NCBI GenBank assembly: GCA_016192135.1
Contig: JACPUR010000013.1
Span: 186,001 to 250,000 of the forward strand
Direction of reading: 5' to 3'
DNA from: Candidatus Tectomicrobia bacterium
GTDB taxonomy: Bacteria > UBA8248
Length of the DNA stretch: 64,000 nt
Part shown: in pieces, positions 52,817 to 62,104 of the stretch
How positions within the stretch are numbered: position 1 is the first letter of the stretch
How the letters are laid out: every line of letters begins with the position of its first letter
Made by a program: the position numbers and the translations under genes
Notes under the pieces: model-generated
Seen by the model: the letters and a program-made list of their open reading frames with translations, nothing else
Databases searched by the model: none
What the model was told of the DNA's origin: nothing

Positions 52817-53821
52817 ATGAGCGGCCGGCGCGAGCGGAAGGGGAGCATCCAACGGGGGGATCATTTCATCGAGGCTTGCACGCCGGGCCTCCGCCTTCAC
52901 CTGCTCGAGAAGAGCCCGAAGCCCAGTGGTACCCGGACTGGCCGTCCCGCCCTGCTCATGGTCCATGGCCAGAGCCTGCCCTCGCCGGTGTGCTTCGACT
53001 TCCCCGTCCCCGGCTATTCGTGGATGGACCACATCGCCGCCCGGGGCTACGACGCGTTCGCCCTCACGCTCCGGGGCTACGGCTTGTCCAGCCGGCCCCT
53101 CGAGATGGCGCACGATCCCGCGTCCGCGCCTCCCGCCGTCCGGGCGGAGACGGCTTTGCGCGATGTCGAGGCGGCCGTCCGCTTCATCCGGGAGAAGCGA
53201 GACGGGAAATCCCTCAGCCTCCTGGGCTGGGCCCAGGGCACCATGCTGGCGGCCGCCTTCGCCGCGGCCCATCCCGCGCAAGTGGATAAGATCGTCCTCT
53301 TCTCGCCTCTCTACCTCAACGACCCCTCGGCCGCATCCTTGTTCGAGGATCCGGAGCGGCCCGGCCAGCTCAAACCGGAGTTCCGCGGGGCATGGCGCTG
53401 GGTGAACGAGGAAGGCCAGCAGCGGAACTGGAGCCGGCTGTTCCCGCGCGGAAAGAGCCGACTCTGGCGGGAAGCGCGCGCCGCGCGGGCCTATTGGGAT
53501 GAACAATTGAAATACGACCGCACGGGGATGCGGCGCCGGCCCCCCGGCGTCCGAATCCCGAACGGCCTCATGGCGGACCACTTCGACCGCACGCGCGGGC
53601 GGTCGATCTATGATCCCGCCAAGGTGAAATGCCCGGTTCTCCTGATCCGGGGAGAGCACGACCTCGTCTCCGAGGACAAGGAGGCCCAGAGGCTTTTCCG
53701 GGCCCTCACCCGGACGTCCGGGAAGCGGTACGCAATCATCGGGGACGCGACGCACTTCGTTCAGTTCGAGAAGCGGAGGAATGAACTCTTCTCCGAAGTG
53801 CATGGTTTTCTGGAAGCCTGA
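52817..53821 (+). CDS. Alpha/beta-hydrolase-fold protein lacking the nucleophilic serine
   Basis: A 334-residue protein with an alpha/beta hydrolase core: LLMVHGQSLPSP (oxyanion region), LRGYGLSSRP, an elbow, a cap around residues 155-260, LLIRGEHDLVSED with an acidic residue and GDATHFVQFE with a His. The elbow reads LLGWAQGTM: the position that should be Ser, Cys or Asp is Ala139 (codon GCC). The protein is otherwise intact, so it may be a pseudoenzyme, a binding protein, or use a different mechanism. The gene starts 4 bp after the dehydrogenase stop, so it is co-translated with it. Confidence 0.9.
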   Translation: MSGRRERKGSIQRGDHFIEACTPGLRLHLLEKSPKPSGTRTGRPALLMVHGQSLPSPVCFDFPVPGYSWMDHIAARGYDAFALTLRGYGLSSRPLEMAHDPASAPPAVRAETALRDVEAAVRFIREKRDGKSLSLLGWAQGTMLAAAFAAAHPAQVDKIVLFSPLYLNDPSAASLFEDPERPGQLKPEFRGAWRWVNEEGQQRNWSRLFPRGKSRLWREARAARAYWDEQLKYDRTGMRRRPPGVRIPNGLMADHFDRTRGRSIYDPAKVKCPVLLIRGEHDLVSEDKEAQRLFRALTRTSGKRYAIIGDATHFVQFEKRRNELFSEVHGFLEA

Positions 53822-53851
53822 CCGGAATTTCGCAGGACCCGGGAGGAAGCG

Positions 53852-54826
53852 ATGAAGGCGATGCGCGTCCACGAATTTGGCCTTGAGCATCCGATGCGGC
53901 TGGACGAAGTGGAGGATCCTCGACCTCAGGAAAACGAGATTCTCGTGCGAAGCCTCGCCGCCGGGGCGCATCCGGTCGATGTCGTCATCCGCGCCGCGAA
54001 GCATCCCTTCCACAAAAATTTCACGCTCCCCTATATCCCCGGCCCCGAAGCGGCCGGGGACGTCATCGCGGTAGGCGCCGGCGTGAAGAACTTCCGCGTG
54101 GGCCAGCGGGTCTGCGGCCGCTGCACCGGCGGCTCATACGCCGAGAAAGTCCGCATGAGCATTTCGTGGGCGACGGAGCTGCCGGAGAGCTACAGTTACG
54201 CCGAGGGCGCGGGCATTGTGGTCCAGTTCGCCACGGCCTGGAACGCCCTTGTCATCCAGGCCCAAGCGGGCCCCGGCGAGACGGTGCTCATCCACGGGGG
54301 CGCGGGCGGAGTCGGTATGGCGGCGCTCCAGCTCGCCAAGACCATGGGTTGCCGGGTGATCGCCACGGCCGGAACCCGGAAGAAATGCGGCCTGTGCGTG
54401 GACCTGGGGGCGGATCGGGCCATCAATTACCGCGAGGAGAATTTCGCGGAAGGCGCCCTCAAGCTGACGGAAGGGCGGGGAGTCGACGTCGTCGTCGATT
54501 GTGCCGCCGACGCGAATCTGATGAACGACGTGGACGCGATCCGCCCGGGCGGGCGGATCGTCGTGCTCGGCACGGCCAAGGCACTGGACGAAAAGGCCGC
54601 CTTCGGGGTCCAGCGGGCGCTGGTCAAGGACGCCCGGATTCTCTGCATGTCGATGCCGAATCTGACGCCCCACCTGCCCGGCCTGATGCGGCGCCTTTCC
54701 TCTCTTGTTTCGGAAATTCATTTCAAGATCCCCATCTACCGGGAGATGAAACTCGCGGAGGCCAACGCGGCGCATGAAATCCTCTGGAGCGGCGAGCATC
54801 ATGGAAAAATTGTTCTTGCCCCTTAG
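53852..54826 (+). CDS. Zinc-independent quinone oxidoreductase-like medium-chain dehydrogenase
   Basis: A 324-residue NADPH-dependent MDR protein. Features are a GroES-like N-terminal domain (IPGPEAAGDVIAVGAGV), FATAWNAL, the nucleotide-binding GETVLIHGGAGGVGMAALQLA and VDVVVDCAADANL. The zinc-ligand pattern of alcohol dehydrogenases is absent, as in QOR/enoyl-reductase members. A GGGAGGAAGCG site precedes the ATG. It ends the plus-strand trio and could reduce an enone, quinone or unsaturated acyl-CoA made by the neighbouring enzymes. Confidence 0.92.
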   Translation: MKAMRVHEFGLEHPMRLDEVEDPRPQENEILVRSLAAGAHPVDVVIRAAKHPFHKNFTLPYIPGPEAAGDVIAVGAGVKNFRVGQRVCGRCTGGSYAEKVRMSISWATELPESYSYAEGAGIVVQFATAWNALVIQAQAGPGETVLIHGGAGGVGMAALQLAKTMGCRVIATAGTRKKCGLCVDLGADRAINYREENFAEGALKLTEGRGVDVVVDCAADANLMNDVDAIRPGGRIVVLGTAKALDEKAAFGVQRALVKDARILCMSMPNLTPHLPGLMRRLSSLVSEIHFKIPIYREMKLAEANAAHEILWSGEHHGKIVLAP

Positions 54827-55160
54827 CCCGCCGCCGTTCATGGGAGTTCTTTGAAGGGCCGCTCTCGCGTCATCCCGGGCGATGCATCCTAAACGCGCGT
54901 ACTCATGCTCCATCGCATTGTGCTGCCCCCGCAAATCCTCCGAAGAAATACGCTCCATGCTCCAAGGCAAAGGCGGCCGACACGGCGACAAGGCCATCAC
55001 ACGCCCAAATAGCTCCCGCGCAGGGCAGGCATGGAATCCGAATAGGGAAAACGGGGGATTGCTGGGGAATAGGCTTCTCGCGTCGATTCCATCACGACTC
55101 GGGGGCGCTCTGCGATGAACGGTCTGGACCGTTGAGCTGCCTCTCCCGCCGGCCGCCTGG
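54827..55160. other. Convergent intergenic region
   Basis: These 334 bp lie between the plus-strand oxidoreductase and the minus-strand aminotransferase, both transcribing inward. A perfect 16-bp palindrome AACGGTCTGGACCGTT at 55118-55133 (7-bp stem, 2-nt centre) could act as an end signal or binding site. It has no T-tract. No gene is seen. Confidence 0.4.
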
Positions 55161-56042
55161 TCAGGCTATCGGTTCTCCCTCGGTCCGCTCCAGTTCGAGA
55201 ATCTCCCGCCGCAGTTGCGCGGTGACGGGCCCCGGCGCGGGGATGGGACGCCCGTCCACCTCGGCCACCGCATGGACCCGGCTGAACGAAGAGGTGAGGA
55301 AGGCTTCGTCCGCCGTGTAGAGGTCGTAGAGCGTGAGGTCCGTCTCCTGGGCGGGGATGCCCGCCCGGGAGGCGATTCCGAGCACCGTCCGCCGCGTGAT
55401 GCCATCCAATGCCTGATGGGCCCGCGGGGTTTTCAGCACCCCCTCCTTCACGATGAAGATATTCTCCCCCGCCGCCTCCGCCACGAAGCCCCTGAGATCC
55501 AGCAGCACGGCCTCGTCGCACCCCGCCTCGATGGCCTCGATGCGGGCGAGGACGTGGTTGAGGTAGTTCAGGGACTTCACGCGGGGCTCGAGACATTCGG
55601 GCGGCGTCTTGCGCACCCCCGCCGTCTTGAGCCGCAGGCCCCCGCCCTTGGCCTTATAGGTGGACGCCGTGGCGGCGGGAGGGCTCGGCTCGTGGAGGAG
55701 GACGGCCAGGGTGGGCACGGGCGCAGTGCGGGGGTCGAGCAGGGGATACCCCTCCCCCCGGGAGACGATGACGCGGATGTAGACGTCCGCCGCCTCCGAG
55801 CGCCGGATCGCCTCCTTCACGATCTGGGCGATGCGCTCCTTCGTCTCGGGGAGCGCGAGCCGGAGCGCCCGGGCCGAGCGCTCGAGGCGGTCCAGGTGCT
55901 CCCTGAGCCTGAAGATGCGGCCTCCGCTGGCGGTCAGGCTCTCGAAGATGCCGTCGCCGTAGAGGAAGCCGTGGTCGAAGGCCGAGACCTTCGCTTCCTT
56001 GGCCTCGATGAACTCCCCGTTCACGTAGCAGATGAGGGGCAT
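55161..56042 (-). CDS. Class IV PLP aminotransferase (branched-chain / D-amino-acid type)
   Basis: A 293-residue fold-type IV enzyme. Conserved segments are CYVNGEFIEAKEAKVSAFDHG, LYGDGIFESLTASGG, the PLP lysine in RVKSLNYLNHVLARIEA, and the phosphate-site FVAEAAGENIFIVKEG with LDGITRRTVLGIA. The substrate could be a branched-chain amino acid, a D-amino acid or aminodeoxychorismate; the sequence alone does not separate these. ATG 56042 lies 7 bp after the SDR stop, so it belongs to the hyuB-SDR operon. Confidence 0.93.
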   Translation of the reverse strand: MPLICYVNGEFIEAKEAKVSAFDHGFLYGDGIFESLTASGGRIFRLREHLDRLERSARALRLALPETKERIAQIVKEAIRRSEAADVYIRVIVSRGEGYPLLDPRTAPVPTLAVLLHEPSPPAATASTYKAKGGGLRLKTAGVRKTPPECLEPRVKSLNYLNHVLARIEAIEAGCDEAVLLDLRGFVAEAAGENIFIVKEGVLKTPRAHQALDGITRRTVLGIASRAGIPAQETDLTLYDLYTADEAFLTSSFSRVHAVAEVDGRPIPAPGPVTAQLRREILELERTEGEPIA

Positions 56043-56049
56043 GGCAGAT

Positions 56050-56805
56050 CTACATGGCGCACCAGCCGTCGTCCACGACGAGGTCGTGGCCATGAACGGC
56101 GCTGGCGTCGTCGGAGGCCAGGAAGACGGCGGCTCCCGCCATCTCGGCGGTTGAGATATAGGCGCGCCCCGTCGGGGTGTAGCTGGCCATGAGCTTCACG
56201 AACTCCGGGTCGTCCTGGAGGTGCCGGTTGAGGGGGGTGGCCGTGTTCCCGGGGGAAATAGAGTTCACGTTGATGCCGAACTTCGCGATCTCGGCCGCGA
56301 GGGCCCGGGTGAGCATATGGACGCCTCCCTTGCTGGCGCAGTAGGGCAGTGCGTTCGGGAAAGCGTGGGTGCCCGCGATGGAGGAGATGAAGATGATCTT
56401 CCCGGACCTGTGCTTCTTCATGCGAGGCACCACCGCCTGAGCGAGCAGGAAGTTGCCCTTCAGGTTCACGGAGAGGGTGAGGTCCCAATCCTTCTCCGAG
56501 TAATCCTCCATCGGCTTGTTGATCATGACGCCCGCGTTACCCACCACAATATCCACCGGGCCCAGGTCCTTGGTCACCTTCTGGACGAGGTCCCGGACGT
56601 GGGCCTTCTTGGAGACGTCGCAGCGGTAGGCGCGCGCCCGGCCTCCATCCTCCGCGATGGACTTGGCCACCGCCTGGCCGCGCTTGGGATTGCGGGCGTT
56701 CACCACGGCCACCTTGGCCCCCTCCTTGGCGAAGCGACGGCAGATGGCCTCCCCGATGCCCTGCGAGCCTCCGGTCACGATGGCCACCTTGTCCTTGAGC
56801 TTCAT
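56050..56805 (-). CDS. Short-chain dehydrogenase/reductase
   Basis: A 251-residue classical SDR. It has the nucleotide motif VTGGSQGIGEA, the NAG motif VVGNAGVM, catalytic Ser in FISSIAG, and YCASK supplying Tyr and Lys. ARNPKRGQAVAK after the second strand suggests preference for NADP(H). A GAGGGGAG site lies upstream of the ATG. It sits 33 bp after hyuB and overlaps nothing; the aminotransferase follows after 7 bp. Confidence 0.93.
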   Translation of the reverse strand: MKLKDKVAIVTGGSQGIGEAICRRFAKEGAKVAVVNARNPKRGQAVAKSIAEDGGRARAYRCDVSKKAHVRDLVQKVTKDLGPVDIVVGNAGVMINKPMEDYSEKDWDLTLSVNLKGNFLLAQAVVPRMKKHRSGKIIFISSIAGTHAFPNALPYCASKGGVHMLTRALAAEIAKFGINVNSISPGNTATPLNRHLQDDPEFVKLMASYTPTGRAYISTAEMAGAAVFLASDDASAVHGHDLVVDDGWCAM

Positions 56806-56838
56806 GGCGCGGCTCCCCTCATATCGCGTTTTCCGGCT

Positions 56839-58683
56839 TCAAGACGCGGCCATGGCGCGGCGCCTGGCCGCGGTAGCCTCTCGATCCACCTGGCCGGTCC
56901 CGTCCAGGATCACCCCATACACCTCCGCCGCCCGTCCGCGCGAGACCCAGCGTTCCTCCACGTCATAGCGGACCTTCTCGGCCGGACGCTCCCAGGGCGG
57001 GCCGTACCCTCCGCCGCCCGTGCAGTAGGAGGCCACCGTCTCGCCCGGCTCCAGGATGATGTCGGCGCAGGCAGGCAGCTCCACCAGTTCTCCGCTCCTT
57101 TTCCGGCGGTAGTTCCGGGAGGGGACGCCGTCCAGCCCCCCCCGCGTCCCCTGGGCCGGGTGGATGGCGCCGTCCGAGACGTACGCCACCTCGAGCTTCC
57201 CGCCCCCCACGGGGCCGTACTCGGCGAAGCCCGAAGGCGCCCCAACCGTGCGGCCCGCGCCCTCGGTGTCGATCAGGAGGCGGCGCGTCTTGATCAGGAT
57301 GGGAAAGTGGAGCTCGTCCAGCTCCACGCTGTCCACGAAGCACATCCCCGAGTTGCCGGCGTGGAGGATGGTCAGCCAGGCGTCGGTCTTGCCCGCCCCC
57401 GCGCCCCCCGTGACCATCAGGAAGAGGTGGTTCACGAAGGGCTCGTTGTTGTTGCGGGGATCGAAGCCCGACACGACCCCCATCGAGGCGGGGAAAATGG
57501 CCCCGCACTCGGCCAGGCCGATCCCGTCCTGGATCTGGGAGAAAGCGCGCTGGACGGGATTCGTCACCCGGTCGGCCAGGTTCGTCGTGGCCACGGACAT
57601 GCTGGTGGGGTGCCTCCCGCCCCCGGCGATCGAGCCTTCCCGGATGTGGACCCGGATGCGCCGGAAGCTCCCCGAGTTCGTGGGCACGATGTCGTCGATG
57701 CTGTTGAAGATGCCGATCATGGCCCCGGTCCGGGCGCAGGCCTCGGAGAGATTCAGGCCGCAGGGCATGGCGTCCGGGTTGTCGCGCAGGTCCACCTCGA
57801 TCATGGCCTTCTCGCTGTCCACGCGCACCTTCACCTTGATCGGGACGCCCTCGGGCGGGGTGCCCGGCACCGCGTCGTGGATGCTCACCGCTTCGGAGTA
57901 GCCTGTGGGGAGCTTCCGGATCGCGGAAATCATGATCTTCTCGCTGTAGTCAAACCACTCCTGGGTGAAGGCGTGCAGCATCTCCCAGCCGTACTCCCGG
58001 CCCATCGCCAGCACCTCGCGCTCCCCGATGCGCGCCGCGCCGATCATGGCGAGGTAGTCGCCGTGCCACTGATTGGGGACGCGGATGCGCATCCGGCAAA
58101 GGCGGACGATGTCTTCGATGTCGCGGTAGTCCTCCTGCACCTTGGTGGGAGGAAAGATGAGGGCGCCTTCCTCGTAAACGTCCCGCGCGTGGCCCATGTA
58201 GGTGGTCGGCTGGCCGTTGCCGCAGTCGGCCTGGTGGGCCTTCACCCACACCGTGAAGTGATGGGCGCCGCGTTCGTCGATGACGGGGACCAAGATGGTG
58301 TGGTCCGCCGGATGGGAGCAGCCGTGATAGGGAGAGTTATGCAGGAAGGCGTCTCCCCGCTTGAGGTTCGGGTGGAGCTCCATCATCGAGCGGGCCATGA
58401 GGTCCGCCCCGCTCAAGTGGTGGATGGGGAGCGACTCGGCCCCGGTCAAAAGCTCGCAATCCCGGGTGACGACGCTGGTCGAAAAGTCCCGCGCCAGGTT
58501 CAGCACCCCGGAGCGGCCCGTGCGCAGGAGGGTGTTGGCCATCTTGGTGGTGACGGCCTCGAAGCGCTTGCTCAGGACGGCCAGGGTGACGGGGTCGAGC
58601 CGGGCCTGCTTTTTTCCCCGGGGCGGCGCCTTTCTCGGGGAGCCCGGCCCAGTCCCCCGGCTTCTCCCTGCGGCTCTGGCCAT
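56839..58683 (-). CDS. hyuB: Hydantoinase B / oxoprolinase subunit
   Basis: A 614-residue subunit of an ATP-dependent hydantoinase/5-oxoprolinase/acetone-carboxylase-type enzyme. After a basic leader, LDPVTLAVLSKRFEAVTTKM begins the domain. GDAFLHNSPYHGCSHPADH, GACRTGAMIGIFN-like ACARTGAMIGIFNSI and the glycine-rich end ASYCTGGGGYGPPWER are characteristic. ATG 58683 follows an AAGGAGGAAGAGG site; a much longer upstream frame is rejected as intergenic. It is separated from hyuA by 339 bp with its own regulatory sequence, unlike the usual tight hyuA-hyuB pair. Confidence 0.93.
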   Translation of the reverse strand: MARAAGRSRGTGPGSPRKAPPRGKKQARLDPVTLAVLSKRFEAVTTKMANTLLRTGRSGVLNLARDFSTSVVTRDCELLTGAESLPIHHLSGADLMARSMMELHPNLKRGDAFLHNSPYHGCSHPADHTILVPVIDERGAHHFTVWVKAHQADCGNGQPTTYMGHARDVYEEGALIFPPTKVQEDYRDIEDIVRLCRMRIRVPNQWHGDYLAMIGAARIGEREVLAMGREYGWEMLHAFTQEWFDYSEKIMISAIRKLPTGYSEAVSIHDAVPGTPPEGVPIKVKVRVDSEKAMIEVDLRDNPDAMPCGLNLSEACARTGAMIGIFNSIDDIVPTNSGSFRRIRVHIREGSIAGGGRHPTSMSVATTNLADRVTNPVQRAFSQIQDGIGLAECGAIFPASMGVVSGFDPRNNNEPFVNHLFLMVTGGAGAGKTDAWLTILHAGNSGMCFVDSVELDELHFPILIKTRRLLIDTEGAGRTVGAPSGFAEYGPVGGGKLEVAYVSDGAIHPAQGTRGGLDGVPSRNYRRKRSGELVELPACADIILEPGETVASYCTGGGGYGPPWERPAEKVRYDVEERWVSRGRAAEVYGVILDGTGQVDREATAARRRAMAAS

Positions 58684-59022
58684 CCTCTTCCTCCTTTGAG
58701 GCTCGGCGCCCTCATCCCAGGGGCCGCCGACGGAACCGAGGTGAAATTTTTTTTGCCTATAACACCGGTGAATATCGGTGAAAATCCTTTGAAAATGGAC
58801 CCTATTTGCCCTCTCAGGCTCCTCCAGGCCAGCCGAAATATCGTGAAATATCCCGGAATTTACCGAACAATCCTTCCTCGCATCCCGGGCGGCGGCCCTG
58901 TTCCTCTGGGCCAGAAGCGGCGGCGCCGGCAGCCGCTCCCATCGGGAAAGATACGCCCTACCCGCCCCCGGCCACCTACCGCAATTTCGCCCACCTTCCG
59001 GCACGGGCCGCTTTTTCGCTCC
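58684..59022 (-). promoter_or_regulatory. hyuB upstream region with phased 10-bp repeats
   Basis: No gene is present. Two tandem pairs of a 10-bp element occur: GGTGAATATC-GGTGAAAATC at 58767-58786 and CCGAAATATC-GTGAAATATC at 58833-58852 (plus-strand reading). Repeats a helical turn apart suggest a protein-binding array. An A+T-rich run follows (58742-58762), and a promoter for hyuB probably lies here. Confidence 0.5.
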
Positions 59023-61086
59023 CTAGGGGCGGATCACCAAGTTCCCCGCCCGATTCCGGTGGGCCGACGCCCCCGGTTCGATGACCACTGTGGTGAAGGG
59101 GGACTCGATGACGGCGGGCCCCCGCACCGGGGCGTCCACCTTCAGGCTCCCGAAGAGCGCCACGCGGGTCTTCTGGCGGCGGCCGTCGAAGTAGGCCATC
59201 CGCGAGGGGGCGAGCTCCTTCTCGTAGAGCCCCTCGCGGGCGAGGCGGCCGAGCTGGCCCTTGCGGAGCCGGCACCGGGCTGCCGCGCGCCAGCCCACGA
59301 ACTCCACCTCGGACCCGGGGTCCCGGAAGGCGAAGATCTCCTCATGGATGCCGTCGAAGGCCTCGCGCGCCCGCTGGATGTCCTTCGGCGACTTGAACCG
59401 CCCTTTCTCCAGCGGGACATCAATCTCCCAGATCTGGTGCCGGTAGCGGGCCTCGGCGTAGAAATCGATCGCGTGATCCACCGCGCCCCGGCCGGGGCCC
59501 TTGATGAACGCCCGGCACTTTTCCTCCAGGGAGCGCAGCGCCGCGTTCACGCCCTCGAAGTCGAACTTGCCGGTGACCGTATAGAACAAGGAGCGGTAAT
59601 CCGCCTGCAGGTCGGACATGAGGGCGCCCGCGGCCGATAGCGCGGCCCCGAGGTGAGGGATGATCACCTGCCTGCAGCCCAGGCGCCGGGCGATGGCCAC
59701 GGAATTGAGCCCGGCGGCGCCGCCCCCTCCTATCAGGACCGCCTCCCGGGGATCGATCCCCTGGTGGATGGTGATCTGCTCGATGGCCCCGACCATGTTC
59801 TCGGTGGCGAGCCGCAGGATGGCGTCCGCCGCCTTCTCCAGCGAGAGCCTGAGCGGCCGGGCCACGTGCGCCTCGATGGCCCTGGCCGCGAGCCCCGCAT
59901 CGAGCTGCATCGTCCCGCCCAGGAAGAAGAAGGGATCGATGTGGCCCAGGACGAGCGAGGCGTCCGTCACCGTGGGCAGCTCTCCCCCCTTCCCGTAGCA
60001 GGCCGGCCCCGGCACCGCCCCGGCGCTCTGGGGGCCGACATGGAGGAGCCCGCCCTCGTCCACCCAAGCGATGCTCCCTCCTCCCGCCCCAATGCTCTTC
60101 ACGTCCACCGAGGGGAAGCCCAGGATGTGGCCCCGGTAGCGCTGGCCCAGCCAGGTCTCGGGCGTCATGGGGATCACCCCCCGCCTCACCAGGCTCACGT
60201 CGTAGGTGGTGCCGCCGGTATCCGCCACGATGGCCGTCTCGGCCCGGGCGTCGAGCCGCGCGAAATGGCGCCCGGCGATGGGGGCCATCGAGGGGCCCGA
60301 ACCCACGGAGTGGATGGGCGCCTTGGCCAGCTCGCCGGCGTCCATCACGCCGCCCTTGGAGGTCAGCATGAGGAGGCGGCCGCGGAAGCCCTTTTCCCGG
60401 AGCCTCTCCTCGAGGCCGCCGATGTAGCGGGACATGAGAGGCTTCAGGGAGGCGTCGATGCAGGCGGAGGAAGCCCGCCGGTACTCCCGGAGCATGGGGT
60501 TGAGCGCATGGGAGAGGGTGTGGGGGACTTCCGGAAGACGCTCGCCCAGGAGTTCCCCTATCCGGACCTCGTGCGCCGGATTGACGGTGGACCAGAGCAG
60601 GCACACCGCCACCGCTTCCACCTCGATCTCCCGCAGCCGGGAGATGATGGAAACCACCTCCTTCTCGTCCAGAGGCTCGTGCACCGTTCCATCCGCCCCG
60701 ATGCGCTCGGGCACCTCGAAGGTGAGGGCGCGGGGGATGTAGGGCTTCGGGAATGGAACGAGGAAGTTGAAAGGCTCGAGCCTGCCCCCCTCCCGGAGCA
60801 CCAGGATATCGGGGTGTCCCTTCGTGGTGAGGAAGGCCGTCTTTGCGGTGCTTCCGGTGACGATGGCGTTCGTGGCGTGGGTGGTGCCGTGGATGAACAG
60901 CTCGCCGGCGTCGAGAAGCTCCTCGACGGTCGTGGAGAAGGACTCGGCGGCAGCGGCCACGGCGGCCAGGATGCCCTCTGCCGGCTGGTGGGGGGTCGTC
61001 GGGGCCTTGAACATGTGGAGGGCGCCCGCGTCGTCTTCGAGCACCAGGTCGGTGAAGGTGCCGCCGGTGTCCACGGCAAACCGCAT
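59023..61086 (-). CDS. hyuA: Hydantoinase A / oxoprolinase ATPase subunit
   Basis: A 687-residue subunit with an actin-like ATPase fold that phosphorylates the amide substrate. Motifs are FAVDTGGTFTDLVLEDD at the start, FIHGTTHATNAIVTG, ETAIVADTGGTTYDVSLV, and GAGGGSIAWVDEGG. The C-terminal GPAVIESPFTTVVIEPG closes the family domain. ATG 61086 is used. Partner HyuB is encoded 339 bp downstream. Substrate could be a hydantoin, oxoproline or another lactam; amidases elsewhere in the window hint at nitrogen-compound scavenging. Confidence 0.93.
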   Translation of the reverse strand: MRFAVDTGGTFTDLVLEDDAGALHMFKAPTTPHQPAEGILAAVAAAAESFSTTVEELLDAGELFIHGTTHATNAIVTGSTAKTAFLTTKGHPDILVLREGGRLEPFNFLVPFPKPYIPRALTFEVPERIGADGTVHEPLDEKEVVSIISRLREIEVEAVAVCLLWSTVNPAHEVRIGELLGERLPEVPHTLSHALNPMLREYRRASSACIDASLKPLMSRYIGGLEERLREKGFRGRLLMLTSKGGVMDAGELAKAPIHSVGSGPSMAPIAGRHFARLDARAETAIVADTGGTTYDVSLVRRGVIPMTPETWLGQRYRGHILGFPSVDVKSIGAGGGSIAWVDEGGLLHVGPQSAGAVPGPACYGKGGELPTVTDASLVLGHIDPFFFLGGTMQLDAGLAARAIEAHVARPLRLSLEKAADAILRLATENMVGAIEQITIHQGIDPREAVLIGGGGAAGLNSVAIARRLGCRQVIIPHLGAALSAAGALMSDLQADYRSLFYTVTGKFDFEGVNAALRSLEEKCRAFIKGPGRGAVDHAIDFYAEARYRHQIWEIDVPLEKGRFKSPKDIQRAREAFDGIHEEIFAFRDPGSEVEFVGWRAAARCRLRKGQLGRLAREGLYEKELAPSRMAYFDGRRQKTRVALFGSLKVDAPVRGPAVIESPFTTVVIEPGASAHRNRAGNLVIRP

Positions 61087-61589
61087 CGGGTCCCTCTCCC
61101 TCCAATTGGCCGCGACTCAAGGATGAATGTGAATGGCATCTTACCCGCAAACGCGGGAAAGATCACCATTCCCGGCCCCCAAACCCCAAGCCGGCCGCCG
61201 GCTCTCTTCTTCGCCTCATTCGGCGGATGCCGCCTGAAGGAGGCAACGGCCGGGGTATCGCCCTGCGACGGAGCATCCGGCGGAAGAAATCCGGACAGCC
61301 GGTCCCGTTGAACTTCCCGGACGGCAAGCTGCCCCGCCATCACCTGACGCAGCCGGCGCTCAGCATCGCAACCGGATGGACCGCCGCATCCCAGTGGGGA
61401 ATCCGGCGCGATTCACTTGAACCTTCCACCCGGCCGCCAATGGGACAATCAGGCGAAGACGTTCATTTCACATGAGGGCGAATTCTCACAGAGCACAGGG
61501 GCGGGCCTGCGGCGATTCCCCGCCCGATTCCAAAAAAATCCGGGCGACATGCGCTTGAGGCAAGATACGTCACGCGCATCACCGCCATT
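61087..61589. other. Intergenic region between leuD and hyuA
   Basis: These 503 bp contain no reading frame with protein-like composition. Near 61,523-61,549 a 6-bp inverted repeat (CGCCCG/CGGGCG) flanks a run of seven A. It is the only terminator-like element I see, and it is poor. A promoter for hyuA should lie in the part next to 61086, but no box stands out. Confidence 0.5.
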
Positions 61590-62093
61590 TCAATTTCTCG
61601 CCATCTGCTGAAGAACATAGGGGATGAGCCCCCCGGACGCCAGCAGCTCCTGCATGAATGCGGGGATGGGCATGGCCTCGAAGACTTCCCCCGTGGCTTC
61701 GTTTTCGACCCGGCCGCCGTCCAGGTCTACCCTTAGGCGGCTGCCCGTGCGTATCGACCCGGCAGGATAGTCAGACTCCAGGAGAGGAAGGCCCCGGTTG
61801 AAGGCATTGCGGTAGAATATCTGGCCGAAAGAGCGCGCAATCACGCAACTCACGCCCAGGGCCTTGATGGCGATGGGGGCATGCTCGCGGGAGCTGCCGC
61901 AGCCGAAGTTGTGACCCGCCACGATGATGTCGCCCGGCTGAATCTTCGAGGCGAGGGATGGGTCCAGGCCCTCGAAGCAATAGGGAGCCAAGCGGTGGGG
62001 GTCGAAGGTAATCAGATATTTGGCGGGGATGATCACATCCGTGTCGATATGCTCTCCGAGCACCCAGGCGCGCCCCGTCAGAACATTCGCCAC
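61590..62093 (-). CDS. leuD: 3-isopropylmalate dehydratase small subunit (LeuD, type 2)
   Basis: A 167-residue swivel-domain subunit. Typical stretches are VLGEHIDTDVIIPAKYL, IIVAGHNFGCGSSREHAPIA with the family GSSREHA box, and IARSFGQIFYRNAFNRGLP. There is no in-frame ATG; GTG 62093 lies 11 bp after the leuC stop. Size (about 165 residues) fits the archaeal-like type 2 isomerases rather than the 200-residue E. coli type. It forms a heterodimer with LeuC; related pairs include homoaconitase and dimethylmalate dehydratase. Confidence 0.93.
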   Translation of the reverse strand: MANVLTGRAWVLGEHIDTDVIIPAKYLITFDPHRLAPYCFEGLDPSLASKIQPGDIIVAGHNFGCGSSREHAPIAIKALGVSCVIARSFGQIFYRNAFNRGLPLLESDYPAGSIRTGSRLRVDLDGGRVENEATGEVFEAMPIPAFMQELLASGGLIPYVLQQMARN

Positions 62094-62104
62094 GCCCGCG
62101 CCCC

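Noticed and set aside
56221-59640. An 1139-codon open frame on the plus strand
   Set aside because: It is antisense to hyuB, the SDR and part of hyuA, spans intergenic sequence, and has low-complexity Arg/Gly/His composition with no motif; high G+C content removes stops from the opposite strand.
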